The notes beneath the pieces are model-generated. The model did not search any database. It was given only the letters and a program-made list of their open reading frames with translations, and had not been told where the DNA came from. Below, in pieces: positions 51,637 through 64,000 of a stretch of 64,000 nucleotides of DNA. The stretch covers positions 41,309,695-41,373,694 of the forward strand of contig CM049316.1 of the NCBI GenBank assembly GCA_026874595.1. Reading direction: 5' to 3'. This DNA is from Sipunculus nudus (taxonomy: Eukaryota > Annelida > Sipuncula > Golfingiida > Sipunculidae). Within the stretch, counting starts at the first letter, position 1. Each line of letters starts with the position of its first letter. The position numbers and the translations under genes are program-made.

Positions 51637-54600
51637 GTTAGTCGCTAGTTTTGTGAACTGAGGAAATTATTACCAAATGCGACTTCAATTTGTACTATAT
51701 CTGAAACATATACTGTCTATCAATGCCCGTACATTGCAGTGACCATAAACTATGCACCCGTTCAGTCAGAAGTGTGAAAATTACATGAAAGGAACACATT
51801 TATCTTGCAGTTAAACTCGGCCATGTTCCTGTATGCAAACGTTTGTCTGCTGTCGATTCATGCTTGGCAATGGCAGCGGTACAGATAGTGATAACCACAT
51901 TAGGTGACATTAATTTTAGAAATATTAAGTGGTACACTGAAGAACATCCATTAATAACAGTAAAAGGGAGAGAAAACACGGCATTCGAGTGTGTAAAACC
52001 ATGACCCTAGACACCATGGCATAATTCAATCCTCGCAGTCGCAACACGTCCCTCTCGCAGCTATAAATTAAAGTATACTTATAGAGTAAAACTATCGTAT
52101 AAGTGTAATATTAAAAACTATTAATATTATAACATGAGTAAGGAGTTAACCTCTTAATGTTTATTTATGAAATAACAGTACAGGTGCATTATATTGGGAG
52201 GAACTTTGGGCGGACTGAAAGGGAAACAACTTCACCCACATTCCGCACAAAAAATGCGGTCTCGTTACCCAAAAGGCACTCCACCCATGAACCCACATTT
52301 CAATTTTTCAACAAATGCAAGATTTTTGTTAGTGAACACACAATTTAATATGTAAAATAATAGTCAAAAGGAGATCAGAGTTGATAAGGAGATCGGAATT
52401 GTTCTTGTGTATTTTTTTTACAGATGGAAATAGATATATAAAAAATCCAGTTAATTTTGCATGGAAGGGGCAGCATTCCCAATTTTCAAGGATTGGTTTT
52501 CTTTTAAATTTAACACCAGTTCCATCTTTTTCATTGTAATCCATTCCACAGAAGATATTTATAGAGAAGACTTCCCTTAAACACTGGGAGTGATTTTAGA
52601 ATAGATGTGACATTAATTTATGGTACAGTGAATTGTCCAAAAAGGCTGACAGATTTGATCGGACTAGAGAAAAATATGGCAAATTCTAGCAATGTTTTCA
52701 ACATGTATCACGTTTGATAGAAGAAAACTTAAAAACATTAATCTCCAGTTTTAGGCACCAGGAGTTCCTATTTGATCTGAATACTTGTTATGTATCCGTC
52801 TGGTGTAAAATCATAAAAAATACTGTTTACAGGGGGAACAAGGAAAATTAACCTGAATGACAATAACTACATGAATATATATCCTTTAAACAATAGGTGG
52901 AATGTTTTTACACACATAACAGTGCACCAGAGAAACTTTTGAACATTTCGAACAACTATCTTTCGCTATTGGACATAGATGATGCAGAATCTTTTATTTA
53001 TTAAATATAGCTTGGGCCATCCCACTACCCTGCACACATGTTCTTCATCAATTGTTTTAAATGTGATGAAGATTGATAAAGTTGTGGATCAATATAATAC
53101 TGTTGTTCACTCATGATGAATCCAAAGGATTGAGGAAGTGCCGTCTTAGTATTTACGATGACGTTAGAAACCTTCCTGAAGTGAACAGAATATCAGATCA
53201 ATAAATCACAGCATTTTAAGGGACGATCATATATTCCACAATGAGAAAATATGCTTAAATTCTTTCCTGCATTATTTGTTACAGGGCTTCACAAGATTTG
53301 TGGAGATTGGCCGTGTTGCCTATGTGGCCTTTGGGCCTGATGAGGGAAAACTAGTTGCCATTTTGGATGTCATTGATCAGAACAAGGTATGTATAAGCAT
53401 AGTTTCAGTTATAACATTATTCACATGTATTAAAGGAAACTGGAGCAAGTTAGTGTGTAATAAAGACAAAAGGATGAAGAGATTATATCAAAAGTAACAG
53501 ACCTATGTATCTATGTGTATCTACCATATTGATTCTTGATAGGCTGCTTCAGTTATGTATGCCCATCATGGATAAGAGTTTGCGTATGATGAATCCTAAG
53601 GATAAAGGAAGTGCCGTCTTAGTATTTACTGTGACGTTGAACACCTTCCTGATGTAAACTCATATTAAAGCTCATCGGACCAGTTAAAACTCTGTGTATT
53701 TTATTGGTAAAATATTGTCCCATTTTGTTAAAATATGTATGAATTTAAAAAATGCATGCCAGAAATACTCCTTCCTCACATAAAAATATTCACTATCACA
53801 TTTGAGTTTGCTTTGTAGAAAGTATGTTTCCTGATCAGCTATTTGTACAATTAAATTTATTTAAGACAGTAACCACCACAATCCACTCCCTAGATGAAAA
53901 TACCTCTACCAAGTAGGTTGTGTTCTCACCCATGTTAGTATAGTCGGCTGTCTGTTGTCAGGGTGATACAGATTAAGCTACTGAAACAGTAGGGGATGGA
54001 ATATTTTTTGTTTGTTTTTGCCTGGATTGAGGTATGTTTTTTTGGGTGCCATTCTAGTCTAAGATTATGTGTCTGTACCAGGTTTTGGTTGATGGTCCAT
54101 GCTCTGGTGTTGCACGTAAAGCAATGAACTTGAAGCAGCTGCACTTGACAAAGTTTGTGATCAAGCTGGGTCCATCAGCACGTGAAAAGGCAGTAAGAAA
54201 AGCATGGGAAAAGGCAGAGGTCAACCAGAAGTGGGCTGAGTCAACATGGGCCAAGAAACTGGAGGCCAGGCAAAAGGTGTGTATTAGGCTGTATAAAAAA
54301 AATTGGTACTACTGATTCACAGCTCTCTTCTTTTGCAAATGAAGACGAGGTCCTTTGTAATTTTGCTAATTTGTGCTATGGCACAAATTCCCTAAACAAA
54401 ATCTATACTGGTAATGGAAAAAATTTCTGTATTTTCTAGGCAAGCCAGGTAAAAATTGCCAACTTGCACCATTTTTTTTTGTTTCCAGAGTCTGTAGAAC
54501 AATTTTTTTTTTTTTGTGGCCTTGTGATTCTCCCTGCAAGGACTGCTTTTTTGCACCAGATTGACAATCATTGCTTATCACATGCAACTTTTAAAGCTGT

Positions 54601-56700
54601 AGTTGGTAGACCACAGATTCTGACCATGTATAATTTTAATGCTGTGTCAAATATTAGGGACTAAGGATTCATAAGCACTTAATTATTTTGAAACATTGTT
54701 CAAATTTGGCTGTATGTAAGGGTATTTAATAAATTTGTATACATGTATTAATTGTATCCCCAGACAAAGTTGGGGGATACTGTTTTCATACCAGTCCCAC
54801 TGCCGCTGCCGCATATAAATCTTGTTGGCGCGATAACTCAAAAAATATTCCACGGATCTTTACCAAACTTGGTATATGTATAGATATGGGTTAGAGGATA
54901 GGATAGGGTTGTCATGTTCCAGAAACTGGTGGCGCCACCTATTATTCTTTACTTGTTTTTGTGCCGTTTAATACCCCCAAAATTGCTACTTGACAGTACT
55001 GTGAGCATTATAAGTCAAAAACTAATGGACAGATTTCTTTTATATTATGCATATACATAGATATGGGTTATAGGATGATGTTTATTTAAAATGGGGTCAT
55101 GACCTTTTCTATGAGAGTGGCCTTGACCTTGAATATTGCCATATATGGTAAAAATCACACAAAATCATTAATATCTCAATAAGGGATGCATGGATTGGTC
55201 AAGAAATCAACTTGATCGAAGTTCTTGGATAGTAATGTCATGAACCAGAAACAGGTGGCGCCACCTGTTATTCTTTTACTTGTTTTTGTGCCGTTTAAGA
55301 CCCCATCATTGCAACTTAACAGTACTGTGAGCATTATAAGTCAAAAACTAATGGACAGATTTCTTTCATATTATGCATATACATAGATATGGGTTATGGG
55401 ATGATGTTTATTTAAATTGGGGTCATAACCTTTTCTATTAGAGTGACCTTTTCTATGAGTGTGGTCTGATATTAATTGTTGCTGAAGATGTGGAGCCTAT
55501 TCTTAAAGGGGGGGATTAATTGTCTGAGGATACTGTCTAGTTTATAATGGTTATAGCTTGAATGGAAAGAAGACAGCAGGCCTGTTTTCTGCATGTTCAT
55601 TGGAGTTGAAAATACCTCTGTTGAATGTCCTGTCTGTTAACCTGGTTGTGAACTTCATGCTTCTTGGTTTCTCAGGATTAAAGTCTGTGTGACCTTTTAT
55701 TTTAAAACAGAAAAACTAAATAAAATGTTGTCCCCTCAGTGTCACAATTAGCACAGAGCCAGTGGTCATGACATTGGTGAACCTTTAACCATGTGGGACT
55801 GTGGGTTTGCTCACTGATCAGGTTGTGATCTAGTTTGTTCACTTATGATGATTTCTAAGGAAAAGGAAGTGCCGTCTTAGTATTTACTGTGACGCTAGAA
55901 ACCTTCCTGAGGTGAACTAAAAATATGTCAGAGGCCTCTGTGAAAGGATGTTGAAAATCCTCCCTCCCTTTGCCTCAATTCAGTTCCAAAGTTAGTTCTT
56001 TCAAATGTGCAACCATGAGTTGTGGTGTTTGTTTTGTGATGTGCATTCCATTTATGAGGGAAATTTTGACTTTTTCAGAGGACCCAGCTGAATGACTTTG
56101 ATAGATTCAAGCTGATGAAAGCCAAGCAAGCTGTAAGTATTTCAGTAGTGGATAAAACTTATGAAAAAGAAAAAAAAAATAACTTGCAGTAATTACATTT
56201 GTTAATTTAAAGTTTAAAACAGGTTTTGGTGTCTTAGTTGTAACTTCTACATATACCAAATTGAAGATCCACAGGCTAAGAAAATTTTTTAAATTTTCAT
56301 TTGTAATGTGATAATTCATAGATGAATTTGGTTTATAGTACATCCATAACTTGCTGAATATAAGAGATTTAGAAGTTTTGCTGGTTGAAAGGTAATGAAT
56401 TTTTGAGAAATTATCAGATTTGTATTTGACTTGGTTATACATGTATTTTCTTCAAGATAATCGATGGTGAGCACTATACAACAGACAGCCATATTCCGTT
56501 TTCAAAAGACACTACCACTAAACTGATACTCGGCAAAAGATGTAAAATGTTGTTCCGTCTTTGTGGTGTACTAATCCCTCTTTGTTCTTTGTTCAAAGAG
56601 GAACCGATTGATCACCATCCAGGCTGGCAAGCTTCGCAAACAACTGAAGGCAAATCCTCCAAAAGCCAAGCGCGTCAACAAGAAACCAAGCCAGAAGTGA
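51634..56700 (+). CDS. RPL14: RPL14, ribosomal protein eL14, 5 coding exons
   Basis: The exons are 51634-51636, 53285-53386, 54082-54276, 56079-56132 and 56599-56700. Together they encode 151 residues. eL14 is a structural protein of the large ribosomal subunit. The N-terminal KOW/SH3-like part ([34 protein letters not shown]), then [36 protein letters not shown] and [14 protein letters not shown], are unmistakable. The C-terminus is a short Lys-rich tail without the Ala-rich extension of vertebrates. Exon 1 contributes only the start codon, as in vertebrate RPL14. A polypyrimidine (5' TOP) stretch precedes it. Introns 1-3 each carry a C/D snoRNA. Polyadenylation signals follow the stop. Confidence 0.97.
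53105..53186 (+). ncRNA. C/D-box snoRNA, copy 1, RPL14 intron 1
   Basis: Terminal stem GTTCACT/AGTGAAC, C box ATGATGA at 53113-53119, D box CTGA at 53176-53179, and a C'-like GATGACG near 53157. The 3' end is 98 nt before the exon 2 acceptor. The block GTGCCGTCTTAGTATTTAC is identical in all three copies and is the likely guide region. I could not assign an rRNA target or a known snoRNA name. Confidence 0.88.
53285..53386 (+). CDS. RPL14: RPL14 exon 2
   Basis: 34 codons from [20 protein letters not shown] to LDVIDQNK. The acceptor is TTACAG and the donor GTATGT. Confidence 0.97.
53577..53660 (+). ncRNA. C/D-box snoRNA, copy 2, RPL14 intron 2
   Basis: C box ATGATGA at 53586-53592 and D box CTGA at 53649-53652. 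The 8-bp terminal stem (AGTTTGCG with TGTAAACT, two G-U pairs) differs in sequence from copies 1 and 3 but still pairs. It carries the same conserved central block. The sequence just before the D box (ACACCTTC) differs from the other copies. Confidence 0.86.
54082..54276 (+). CDS. RPL14: RPL14 exon 3
   Basis: 65 codons from [20 protein letters not shown] to [16 protein letters not shown]. The acceptor is ACCAG and the donor GTGTGT. Confidence 0.97.
54753..55540 (+). mobile_element. Helitron-like element, shorter copy, RPL14 intron 3
   Basis: Begins TGTATCCCCAGACAAAGTTG with a matching GGGGATAC arm, has about two internal repeats (palindromes at 54928 and 55254), and ends ...ACTGTCTAG followed by T. 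The terminal hairpin seen in the 28-kb copy is missing here. Confidence 0.75.
55837..55917 (+). ncRNA. C/D-box snoRNA, copy 3, RPL14 intron 3
   Basis: C box ATGATGA at 55845-55851, D box CTGA at 55907-55910, and terminal stem GTTCACT with GGTGAAC (one G-U). Central block as in copies 1 and 2. It lies 161 nt before exon 4 and downstream of a Helitron-like insertion in the same intron. Confidence 0.87.
56079..56132 (+). CDS. RPL14: RPL14 exon 4
   Basis: 18 codons, [18 protein letters not shown]. The acceptor is TTTTTCAG and the donor GTAAGT. Confidence 0.96.
56599..56700 (+). CDS. RPL14: RPL14 exon 5 and stop
   Basis: 33 codons plus [23 protein letters not shown], then [13 protein letters not shown]. 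The acceptor is TTCAAAG. Confidence 0.95.
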   Translation, partial: RNRLITIQAGKLRKQLKANPPKAKRVNKKPSQK

Positions 56701-56716
56701 ATCCTGTGACATGTAT

Positions 56717-56728
56717 AATAAAAATAAA
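56717..56728 (+). terminator. RPL14 polyadenylation signals
   Basis: Two back-to-back AATAAA hexamers lie 17-28 nt after the stop codon, implying a very short 3' UTR typical of ribosomal-protein mRNAs. Confidence 0.85.
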
Positions 56729-56729
56729 A

Positions 56730-57825
56730 AGCCCACATGATGTTTCTGACTCGCTTTTCTTTTATATTCAGTCATAATGAAAGAAGTATAGCCAAGATAG
56801 TGAACAAATACAGCATGTAGCTATAAATTCTGTGCCCTGGGGACCCATACATCTTAAAAATACAAAAATCATCAACAGGTTTTGGGCACGTATGGCATAT
56901 CTAAACTAAATGTACAGTGATCAAAATCTCCATTTGCCTTGTCGGTCAAGACCAGTTCAAATTTAAATGTTACATCTAAAAGCATACATAGCCCCTCCGA
57001 GCATATACATGCAATACATGAGACTGATCTGAGATGATGAGTTTCAGACAGTCCGCAGCTCTCAACCATATATAAAAGCTTAAAACTTTGAATTACTGAT
57101 TTAAACACATCAAAATAAGATTTGTAATGGCCTATGTTCCCCATACTTCCAATTTGAAAGTTTAACGCTGAACCCTGACCCACACTGAAAGTAAGAAAAC
57201 TATTCATGTTCATTTTCATCTAGATGTGACCAAGACACTGCTGTATCAAATTTACACATAATTTGCTTAATACAAGGAGTTTAATGCATGGTAGGTTGAT
57301 GCCACTTCATTTTGAAAAAAAAACACATTACCAGCATTGTTGAATGGTGAACTATCTGAAATGATCCAGTTTTGGAACTGCAGTGAAGGGATACCTTTCC
57401 CCTTATTTTGGAAAAGAACTAAGATACTCAAGTAATACTGTTTTGTGACCTAAGGTATTTTCCAAACATCCACATACAACTATGCTAATGTGAAAAAAGG
57501 GATTGCAGTGTCGGAAGTCACAGGTGTTCAATAGGAATGCTTAAAATCCCATTAATTTAAAAATCAAATTGGGGGGGGGGGGTTTCAATGTGGAGCTGCA
57601 AACCCTAAGGTATAACAATGATGCCTGGGAATGTTATCCCCATTGTTCCTGGGAGCTTTTTTTCCCCCAATGAAAAAGTGTCTTTGAAATAGTGCTGTAT
57701 GCTGATTGACTTGCTTCCACCTTTCACAAAATGCTGATTGATTTTGATTTCATTGTCATCACATCAAATTGCATGGTGCTGTATGCTGATTGACTTGCTT
57801 CCACATTTCACAAAATGCTGATTGA
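56730..57825. other. Region downstream of RPL14, no gene recognised
   Basis: A 115-codon minus-strand frame (56872-57219) has no recognisable family and no supporting signals. A short direct repeat (GTGCTGTATGCTGATTGACT) occurs near 57690 and 57776. Confidence 0.5.
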
Positions 57826-57827
57826 TT

Positions 57828-60800
57828 AGCTCAGCAGACTAAGTTATCTGAGCTATAGTCATGGTCCATTGTCCGTCCGGATGTCCGTCCGTAAGACTGG
57901 CACGTTTCGACACCATTGGACCTACGAATCTGAAATTCAGCAAACAGTTAGATGTCCCAAAAATCTCCTACCATGCCAAAAATTGGGTCAATATGACTTT
58001 GTTCCTTCGAGATATTCAGGAAAAACCTTAATTTTATATTAGAAATCTATTTTCACACTTCAGGACTGCCTAATATCAAAACCACTCTCTGGTTTTCTTC
58101 ATTTTTACCATAAATATTCCTCTATATGGTTCCTATGTACATGCCAGAAATTAAGTCAGTATTATTTAATTTAAAAAAGTTATGTGCCCAAACATAATGG
58201 ACTTTGTAAAAAAATGAGGAAAGATATTTGGTCACTTAAGACCAAAAGTGTTAAAGGTAGGAACTTTTTTTCAGTAATGCTACTTTAAATAATCAAAATT
58301 TAATTGTATACCAAAAATTAGATCAAAATCTGTAAAAATTTTTTAAATATTGGCAAAAATATAAAATTGGTACCTTAAATTTTGCCCAAGTTTGACCATG
58401 GCACATTTTTTTCCTGTAACTGCTGTGGATTTAATTTTCAAAGCATGTTTTTTTTACCATTTCAACTGTTAAAACAAAAAATTTGAAACCAGTTGATCAA
58501 AAACTGTAGATTTTATTCAAGTTTTCAAGCACCATGTCACATATTGTTTACATCAAGCTAGTGTTGTGCAGTTTACTAGAGCTCAGCTTCAGCTCTAAGT
58601 TCCTTAAATTTTGTATACAGTTAGATGTCCCCCAAATCCTCTACCATAATAAAAGTTTGGTCACTAGGACTGCATTCCTTCGAGATATTAAGAAAAAACT
58701 TCATTTTTCCATTAAAAACCCATTGTTACACTTTAAGATTGCCTAATATCAAAACCACTGATCTGACTTTGATCATATATAATATACATATTTTTCTATA
58801 CATTCGCTATGCATATGCCAGAAATCATGATGTCAGTATTGTGTAATTGTTTTAGGTTCTAGGCCCAAACATAATGCACTTTGTAAAAAATCAAGAAATA
58901 TATTAAATCCATTAACATGAAAATTGCTGAAGGTAGAGATTTTTTGCCAGGGATATAACATTATTTAATCAAGATTCAATCGTATTCCCAAAATTCTGAA
59001 TTTTTCAAATTTTATAAGTTATTAGCATAAATATAAAATCAGTACCTTAAATTTTGCCCAACTTTGGCCATGGCATGTTTTTTCCCTGTAAGCACTTGAT
59101 TTAATTTTCATATCTTGCACACGTAAGGAATTTAGCTTCTAAATTCTGAAGTTATAAAAGGAATTGGTCAAAAACTAGCTTTTATGGAAGTTTTTAGCTC
59201 AGCTGACTTTCAGTCATGCAATGGGTCTTTGTCCGGCGTCCTTCCGTCTGTCCGTCCGGCTGGCCGTCCGGCCGTCCGGCCGGCCGTTAGCAGGGCACAA
59301 ATCGTAACCGTAGGGGCTAGGGCCATGAACCCTATGCAGTCTTAGAGGTTATAAAAAGATCTCCTTGCAAACCTGAAATTAGGTCACTGCGACCTATATT
59401 CTCGTAGTAATAGGGTGTGTTTGCACCCCCAGAAATAACTCTTTGAGACAAAATTTTCATCCCAAACCTTCCATCTTTCACATACAGCTCACCTACCAAC
59501 AGGGGAAGAACCATAATTTTTTTTAGTTTAAAAGGTCAAAGGTCAAGGTCACAGGAGCCTCTTCTTTGAAAAGCCTGTGGATGCATTTTAAGCCAACCCT
59601 TTCATCCCAATTCTTTGATATTTCACATATAGCTCACCTACTAAGTTGGAGAAAAATCCTATAGATTTTGAGGTCACAAGGTCAAAGGTCAGGGTTACAG
59701 GATCCACTTCTTTGAAAAGGTAGTGGACACATTTCAAGCTAGACTTTTCATTCCAAACCTTCCAGCACTGATATCGCTTTTCTGCCAACAGGGAAAAGAC
59801 CTGTTGAATTTGAGGTCAAAGGTCAAGTTCACAGCACCCACTTCTTGCGTTGAGTCATTTTCAGGCAAACTTTTCAATCTGTACCTTCCATCTGTCATAT
59901 ATGGCTGACCTACCAATAAGGGAAGAAGCCTATTGATGTTGAGGTCAAAAAGTCAAAGGTCAAGGTCACAATATTTAATTGTTCTAAATGCTTGTGAGCA
60001 TATTTCAAGTGTAACTGTTCAACCCAAACCTTCAGTCTTTCACATATGCCACATCTATGCATCACTCAGTTTGACTCAAACTTCATATTTATGGGTCTTT
60101 TTGCTTGAATAAATAACTTATTGATTTTGGGGTTAGCTGGTCAGCAGGTTAAAAGTTGCAGGTCAAAGTTATTCACCCATTTGTTGCCAAGTAATTACAC
60201 CAGATTTAAGTGGTCAGTAGTTACCCATCATTTAGAAAGAATCCAGTTGATATATGGGCAAAAGGCCAAGGTCATAGGTCAGGGATGTTCACAATTACTT
60301 ATTTTATAGACCATCTCTATTTTTCTTGTATATATAACCATCCCACTCCAGCTGGTACATCTCCCTGTGTGGCTGTAATTGTGAGTGACACTGGTGACAT
60401 ATGACTCCCTTTTGTATCAGCCTATTAAGTGATAAGGCTCAGTGATAAGTACCTCGTTACTTCATAACAAAAACACTGTTGTCAGAATGCTTCAGCCAGG
60501 CATTAAGACTATGAGAGTATAGTATTAAGGTTTAGCTACTGATTTATAAGATGATGGGAACATTTGCAGTTTATTTTATGGAATCCTAGCAATAAACTTA
60601 GTTTCCTAGATATCTGAATATTTTAATATATATCACCACATATATAAGCAAGTGTTTGTTCTCATAATATGTGGATGTGTACCTTGATTTAGGATGGCTT
60701 TTTGTTTTATTTCAAGACTCTTAGTCATGCTTTCTGCATTTCTTTTCTTTCAGGTTTGGCAGTTTACCTACCCTGCTGACCCCATTGAAAAGCAGAGTGA

Positions 60801-62115
60801 TAATAAAAAATATTGGACTTACACTTTTTATAATTGCATATCTATAAATCTGATATGAGGGCCTGGACATGCCTTTTTAATTATTTTGGGCATTTATTAC
60901 TGGATAATTTGCCCCAAGTTTGGTCTCTTATTGGAGAATGTGGGATATCAAATGTCATACTTGTCAGAAATCCATTATGTCTGCCAGTTAGCCACCTTAG
61001 AAATTCTTTCTTCAGGGCAGTTTCAGTAATTTTTCTTTAATGTTTGGTCCGATTTAGAGAATGTTTGTTGTCTGATTTCAGACTTGTCAGAAGTCCAATT
61101 TGGCCACCAGGCAACCATCTTTTAATTCCTTTTGATCATATTATCTCAAGAACAGTTAAAGTGAATGCAGTTGGATGTATATTTATGTAATCTTGTAAAG
61201 GATTGGGTCAAATATTTCTGAATAAATATTACCATCATTTATAAAAGTGCAGTACAGTTGGCTTGTATTGAATAAAAATTCATACAGAAGCACCTGTTTC
61301 TCAATAATTCTTGCATGTATTTCCTTGATTTTTGCTATATATTTTGATCTTATATTTGCCCTTTGTGGTGTTCCTTTTGAGACTGACAGGTTTCAAGCAA
61401 GCTGTTGGAATAGTTCCTGATAGCTTAACAATCATGCATTTTCCTCAGACCATCAGTTCACTGTGTTTTAACCAGACATAGGTGATATATATTTCTGTTG
61501 TCATAGAAAATTTTCAACAAATTGGCAAATTGGTTCTTCAAAATTTGACTGGAAGTGGTGAATCTCAGTCCATGATGTCACAGGTCATGCTTGGCAGCTG
61601 AGCGTCATGACCCATGGGTCACTTGTTATGAGACCATATCACACCTTGGCTGTACTGAAGCCCCTCTTTTATGTCCCTACATTGACCTTTCAGGCCAATT
61701 ATGCATGCTTGAAGCGAGGCACTCTGCAGCCAGCCAGCTCTTGGGTGGCTTTAACTGGATCTAACTGTCCAACCCCCTCAACTAGTATCTGTTTAGGCCA
61801 TAAACAAAACAATAAACTTTTTTTTGAATTCTTGGTTTATGATAAGAACTTAAAAAAATAAATGGAAAAGGAATTTATAGTTGATGAGTTACAGGGGATT
61901 ACCTTGCAATTACTGATCATTTATGGATCTTCCATGGATGGCCAAAATTGTATTTCAAATGATACCATGCAGTCACCATTGGGTATTTTTCATTTCAACC
62001 ATAAAAATGAAAAATAAATAATTAAAATAAATTGTTTACTATTAGGGATTATATGAAGCAAGATAATGATAGACAAGGATGCAGTTGATTATATAAAATT
62101 AATCTAAATTTCCAG
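57828..62115 (+). repeat. Right copy of the large duplication, with a 2.4-kb insertion
   Basis: 58297-59195 and 61625-62115 match 1-1430. Between them, 59196-61624 is inserted and starts TAGCTCAGCTGACTTTCAGT, the same hairpin end as the 12.5-13.9 kb element. Short diverged repeats with AGGTCAAAGGTCAAGGTCA follow. 57828-58296 is a further diverged unit. Confidence 0.8.
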
Positions 62116-62718
62116 GTCTTTTCCAGGTGTTTAACTTGTTGGTTTATATTTATTACAAAATTAAAATAATAAATATGTCAAAAATTTAAAATATTACTCA
62201 GACAAGTGCTCATTAAAGATTTTAATTTGTTTGACTTATAACTTATGGTTGTATCAGTTGTTACATGATACTGGCAAAATTTATATTGCTGGTCCTTTAT
62301 TTCAGTTCATAAAATTAAACATTCCCAACTCCAGTTTGCTCCTGGTATAATATATTGGGTGTTTTGATCCTTGGATTAATGTTAACACATATATTAGTTT
62401 TATAGCTGAGAATACTTTTCTTTTTTTTCCTGATACCATTTAAAAAAATATAAATATTCAAATTTTTCCTGTTAGTGCTGTGGATTAAATTTTTACAGCA
62501 TGTAAACATTAATATTTCATCTGTTAAAATCTGAAATTTGAAACCAATTGATCAAAAACTGTAGATTTCATTCAAGTTTCCAGAAACCATGTCTTCATTG
62601 TTTACATCAGATCAGTATAAATGCAGTGTACTGGGCAGTTGGATAACACCCTTAGGTCTGACCTACTGCCACTGTGAGTGTCTGGGTCAGGCTGGGTCAG
62701 GCAGTAATTACCAGAGAG

Positions 62719-62761
<43 letters not shown>

Positions 62762-62775
62762 TTTTTCTCTTTCTT

Positions 62776-62815
<40 letters not shown>

Positions 62816-64000
62816 CCTCTAATTGCCTCCCTCCCTTCCTCCCTCCATCCCATTCTGTTGACAGGTACTATAAACTAGATACATTAGCTATAAATGTTGA
62901 TGCAATCACATGTATGTTATACTGTAAATTTATAGTAACATTCGGAAACTTGGATTAAAATTATGTAATGAAAAAAAAGGAATAAATGCAAATATTGTTA
63001 AATTTTTCTTGGCTCAGTAGAATGGGGAAAAAATTATTTGCTTTGTTTCTCCATCTTTCTGTCTGTTTTAAATATTTAATGTTCATGAATAAACTTTTTT
63101 TTATAAGCACTGTTGAATTAAATTTCATATCTTGTATGTATATGCAAGGGTGTTGTAACTCTCACCATCCCCTTCTTCATCCCACTGAGGCCTTGCTCCT
63201 TGGCACTGTGAACAATAGTTCTATGGCTATAGCATAACATTTAATAATTAAAGAAAATATCTACAGAGAGACAGAGGCGTTGTAACTCTGATCATAAAAC
63301 AACATCCCCCCACCCCCCCACACACACACATCAAGTCATTGCACCTGTGGAATGGGGACGTTATAGCAACTGTATACATATCATAAAATTGATAAAAAAA
63401 AAGGTTTACCAAATAAATCGGATCTCATCAGACAGATGTGTAAACTTTTGAACTGTCAACAGCTTATCAAAAAGGTAACCAATGGAAAGGCATGGTCAGG
63501 TCTCAAATATCATTTGCAACATTTTCTTCAATCATATAAACCAACTATGGCCAGATTACCTCTTCCTCTCAAACATTATCTACATTTTATCATATTTTTA
63601 AGATTTTAACCTTCCATGTGGTTCAGTACTGTTGACCATTTGTCCATAGGTACCTATGTACATGCCAGAAATGTCAATATTGTGTAATATGTAGACGTGA
63701 GGGGCATCAAAATAATGCACCTTGTCAAGACCGATCTTGTCAAGATATTATGTCATACAGTCACAAATTCATAAATCCCCTCATCAGCATAGTTAATCAT
63801 AACCGTGTATCTGTCAAATTGAACTCTTGCAGTTTTCCATACACTATAGATCCTTAAACAAATAGCCTAATCATCATTATACCACTGCTTAGCATACTGT
63901 CATTGCATTCATATTTGCTCAAATAAATTGCCTTTTTCGACCCCTCCCAAATAAATAAGAAATAAACCACTATATTTTACTCCATATTAATCCATCAGTC
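62116..64000. other. Repeat-rich right edge, no gene
   Basis: Contains a CT microsatellite (62720-62830) and fragments of the same family as 58.4 kb (TTGATCAAAAACTGTAGATT near 62550; ACATGCCAGAAATG near 63661). Confidence 0.6.

Noticed and set aside
56872-57219. 115-codon minus-strand frame downstream of RPL14
   Set aside because: No family, no promoter or splice support, and composition like the surrounding non-coding DNA.

Overview
This is a stretch of AT-rich nuclear DNA from an invertebrate animal. Its genes have introns with GT/AG borders, snoRNAs sit in ribosomal-protein introns, and SINEs, TIR elements, Helitron-like elements and satellites are dense. The style of the repeats suggests a lophotrochozoan, perhaps a marine mollusc; that is an inference from repeat style only.

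Two housekeeping genes can be rebuilt exon by exon. (1) LDHD, mitochondrial D-lactate dehydrogenase, lies on the minus strand. Twelve coding exons run from 46773 down to a stop at 14174 and add up to 481 residues, with every exon phase matching. A further copy of exons 10 and 11 lies downstream at 4124-3403. (2) RPL14 (ribosomal protein eL14) lies on the plus strand. Five coding exons run from 51634 to 56700 and encode 151 residues. The two genes are divergent, about 4.7 kb apart, and the space between them is mostly simple sequence and repeats.

The most unusual content is nested in LDHD intron 11. A head-to-head pair of intronless genes (15364-15726 minus, 22037-22384 plus) encodes small, proline-free, helical proteins of a family I do not recognise. 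Each has a TATA box about 31 nt before an initiator-like CTTCAGTA, a pair of repeated promoter motifs, and, 48-60 nt after the stop, a 16-nt hairpin with the form of the replication-dependent histone 3' stem-loop. They look like non-histone genes with histone-type mRNA 3' ends.

RPL14 introns 1, 2 and 3 each hold one copy of the same C/D-box snoRNA, with compensatory changes in the terminal stems.

The rest is repeats, listed left to right: a direct duplication of the left edge with 58.3-62.1 kb; a TIR element with a 42-bp minisatellite (2.6-3.3 kb); a 23-bp satellite (4.3-5.2 kb); ~280-bp and ~340-bp tandem units (5.7-9.4 and 12.5-13.9 kb); three TIR elements flanked by TA (17.5-18.8, 23.2-24.1, 24.7-26.5 kb); Helitron-like elements (28.2-29.8 and 54.75-55.54 kb); two tRNA-type SINEs; two LINE tails; and drifting penta/hexanucleotide arrays. 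A 12-bp palindrome, GGTGGCGCCACC, recurs at least 13 times in repeat families that otherwise look different.
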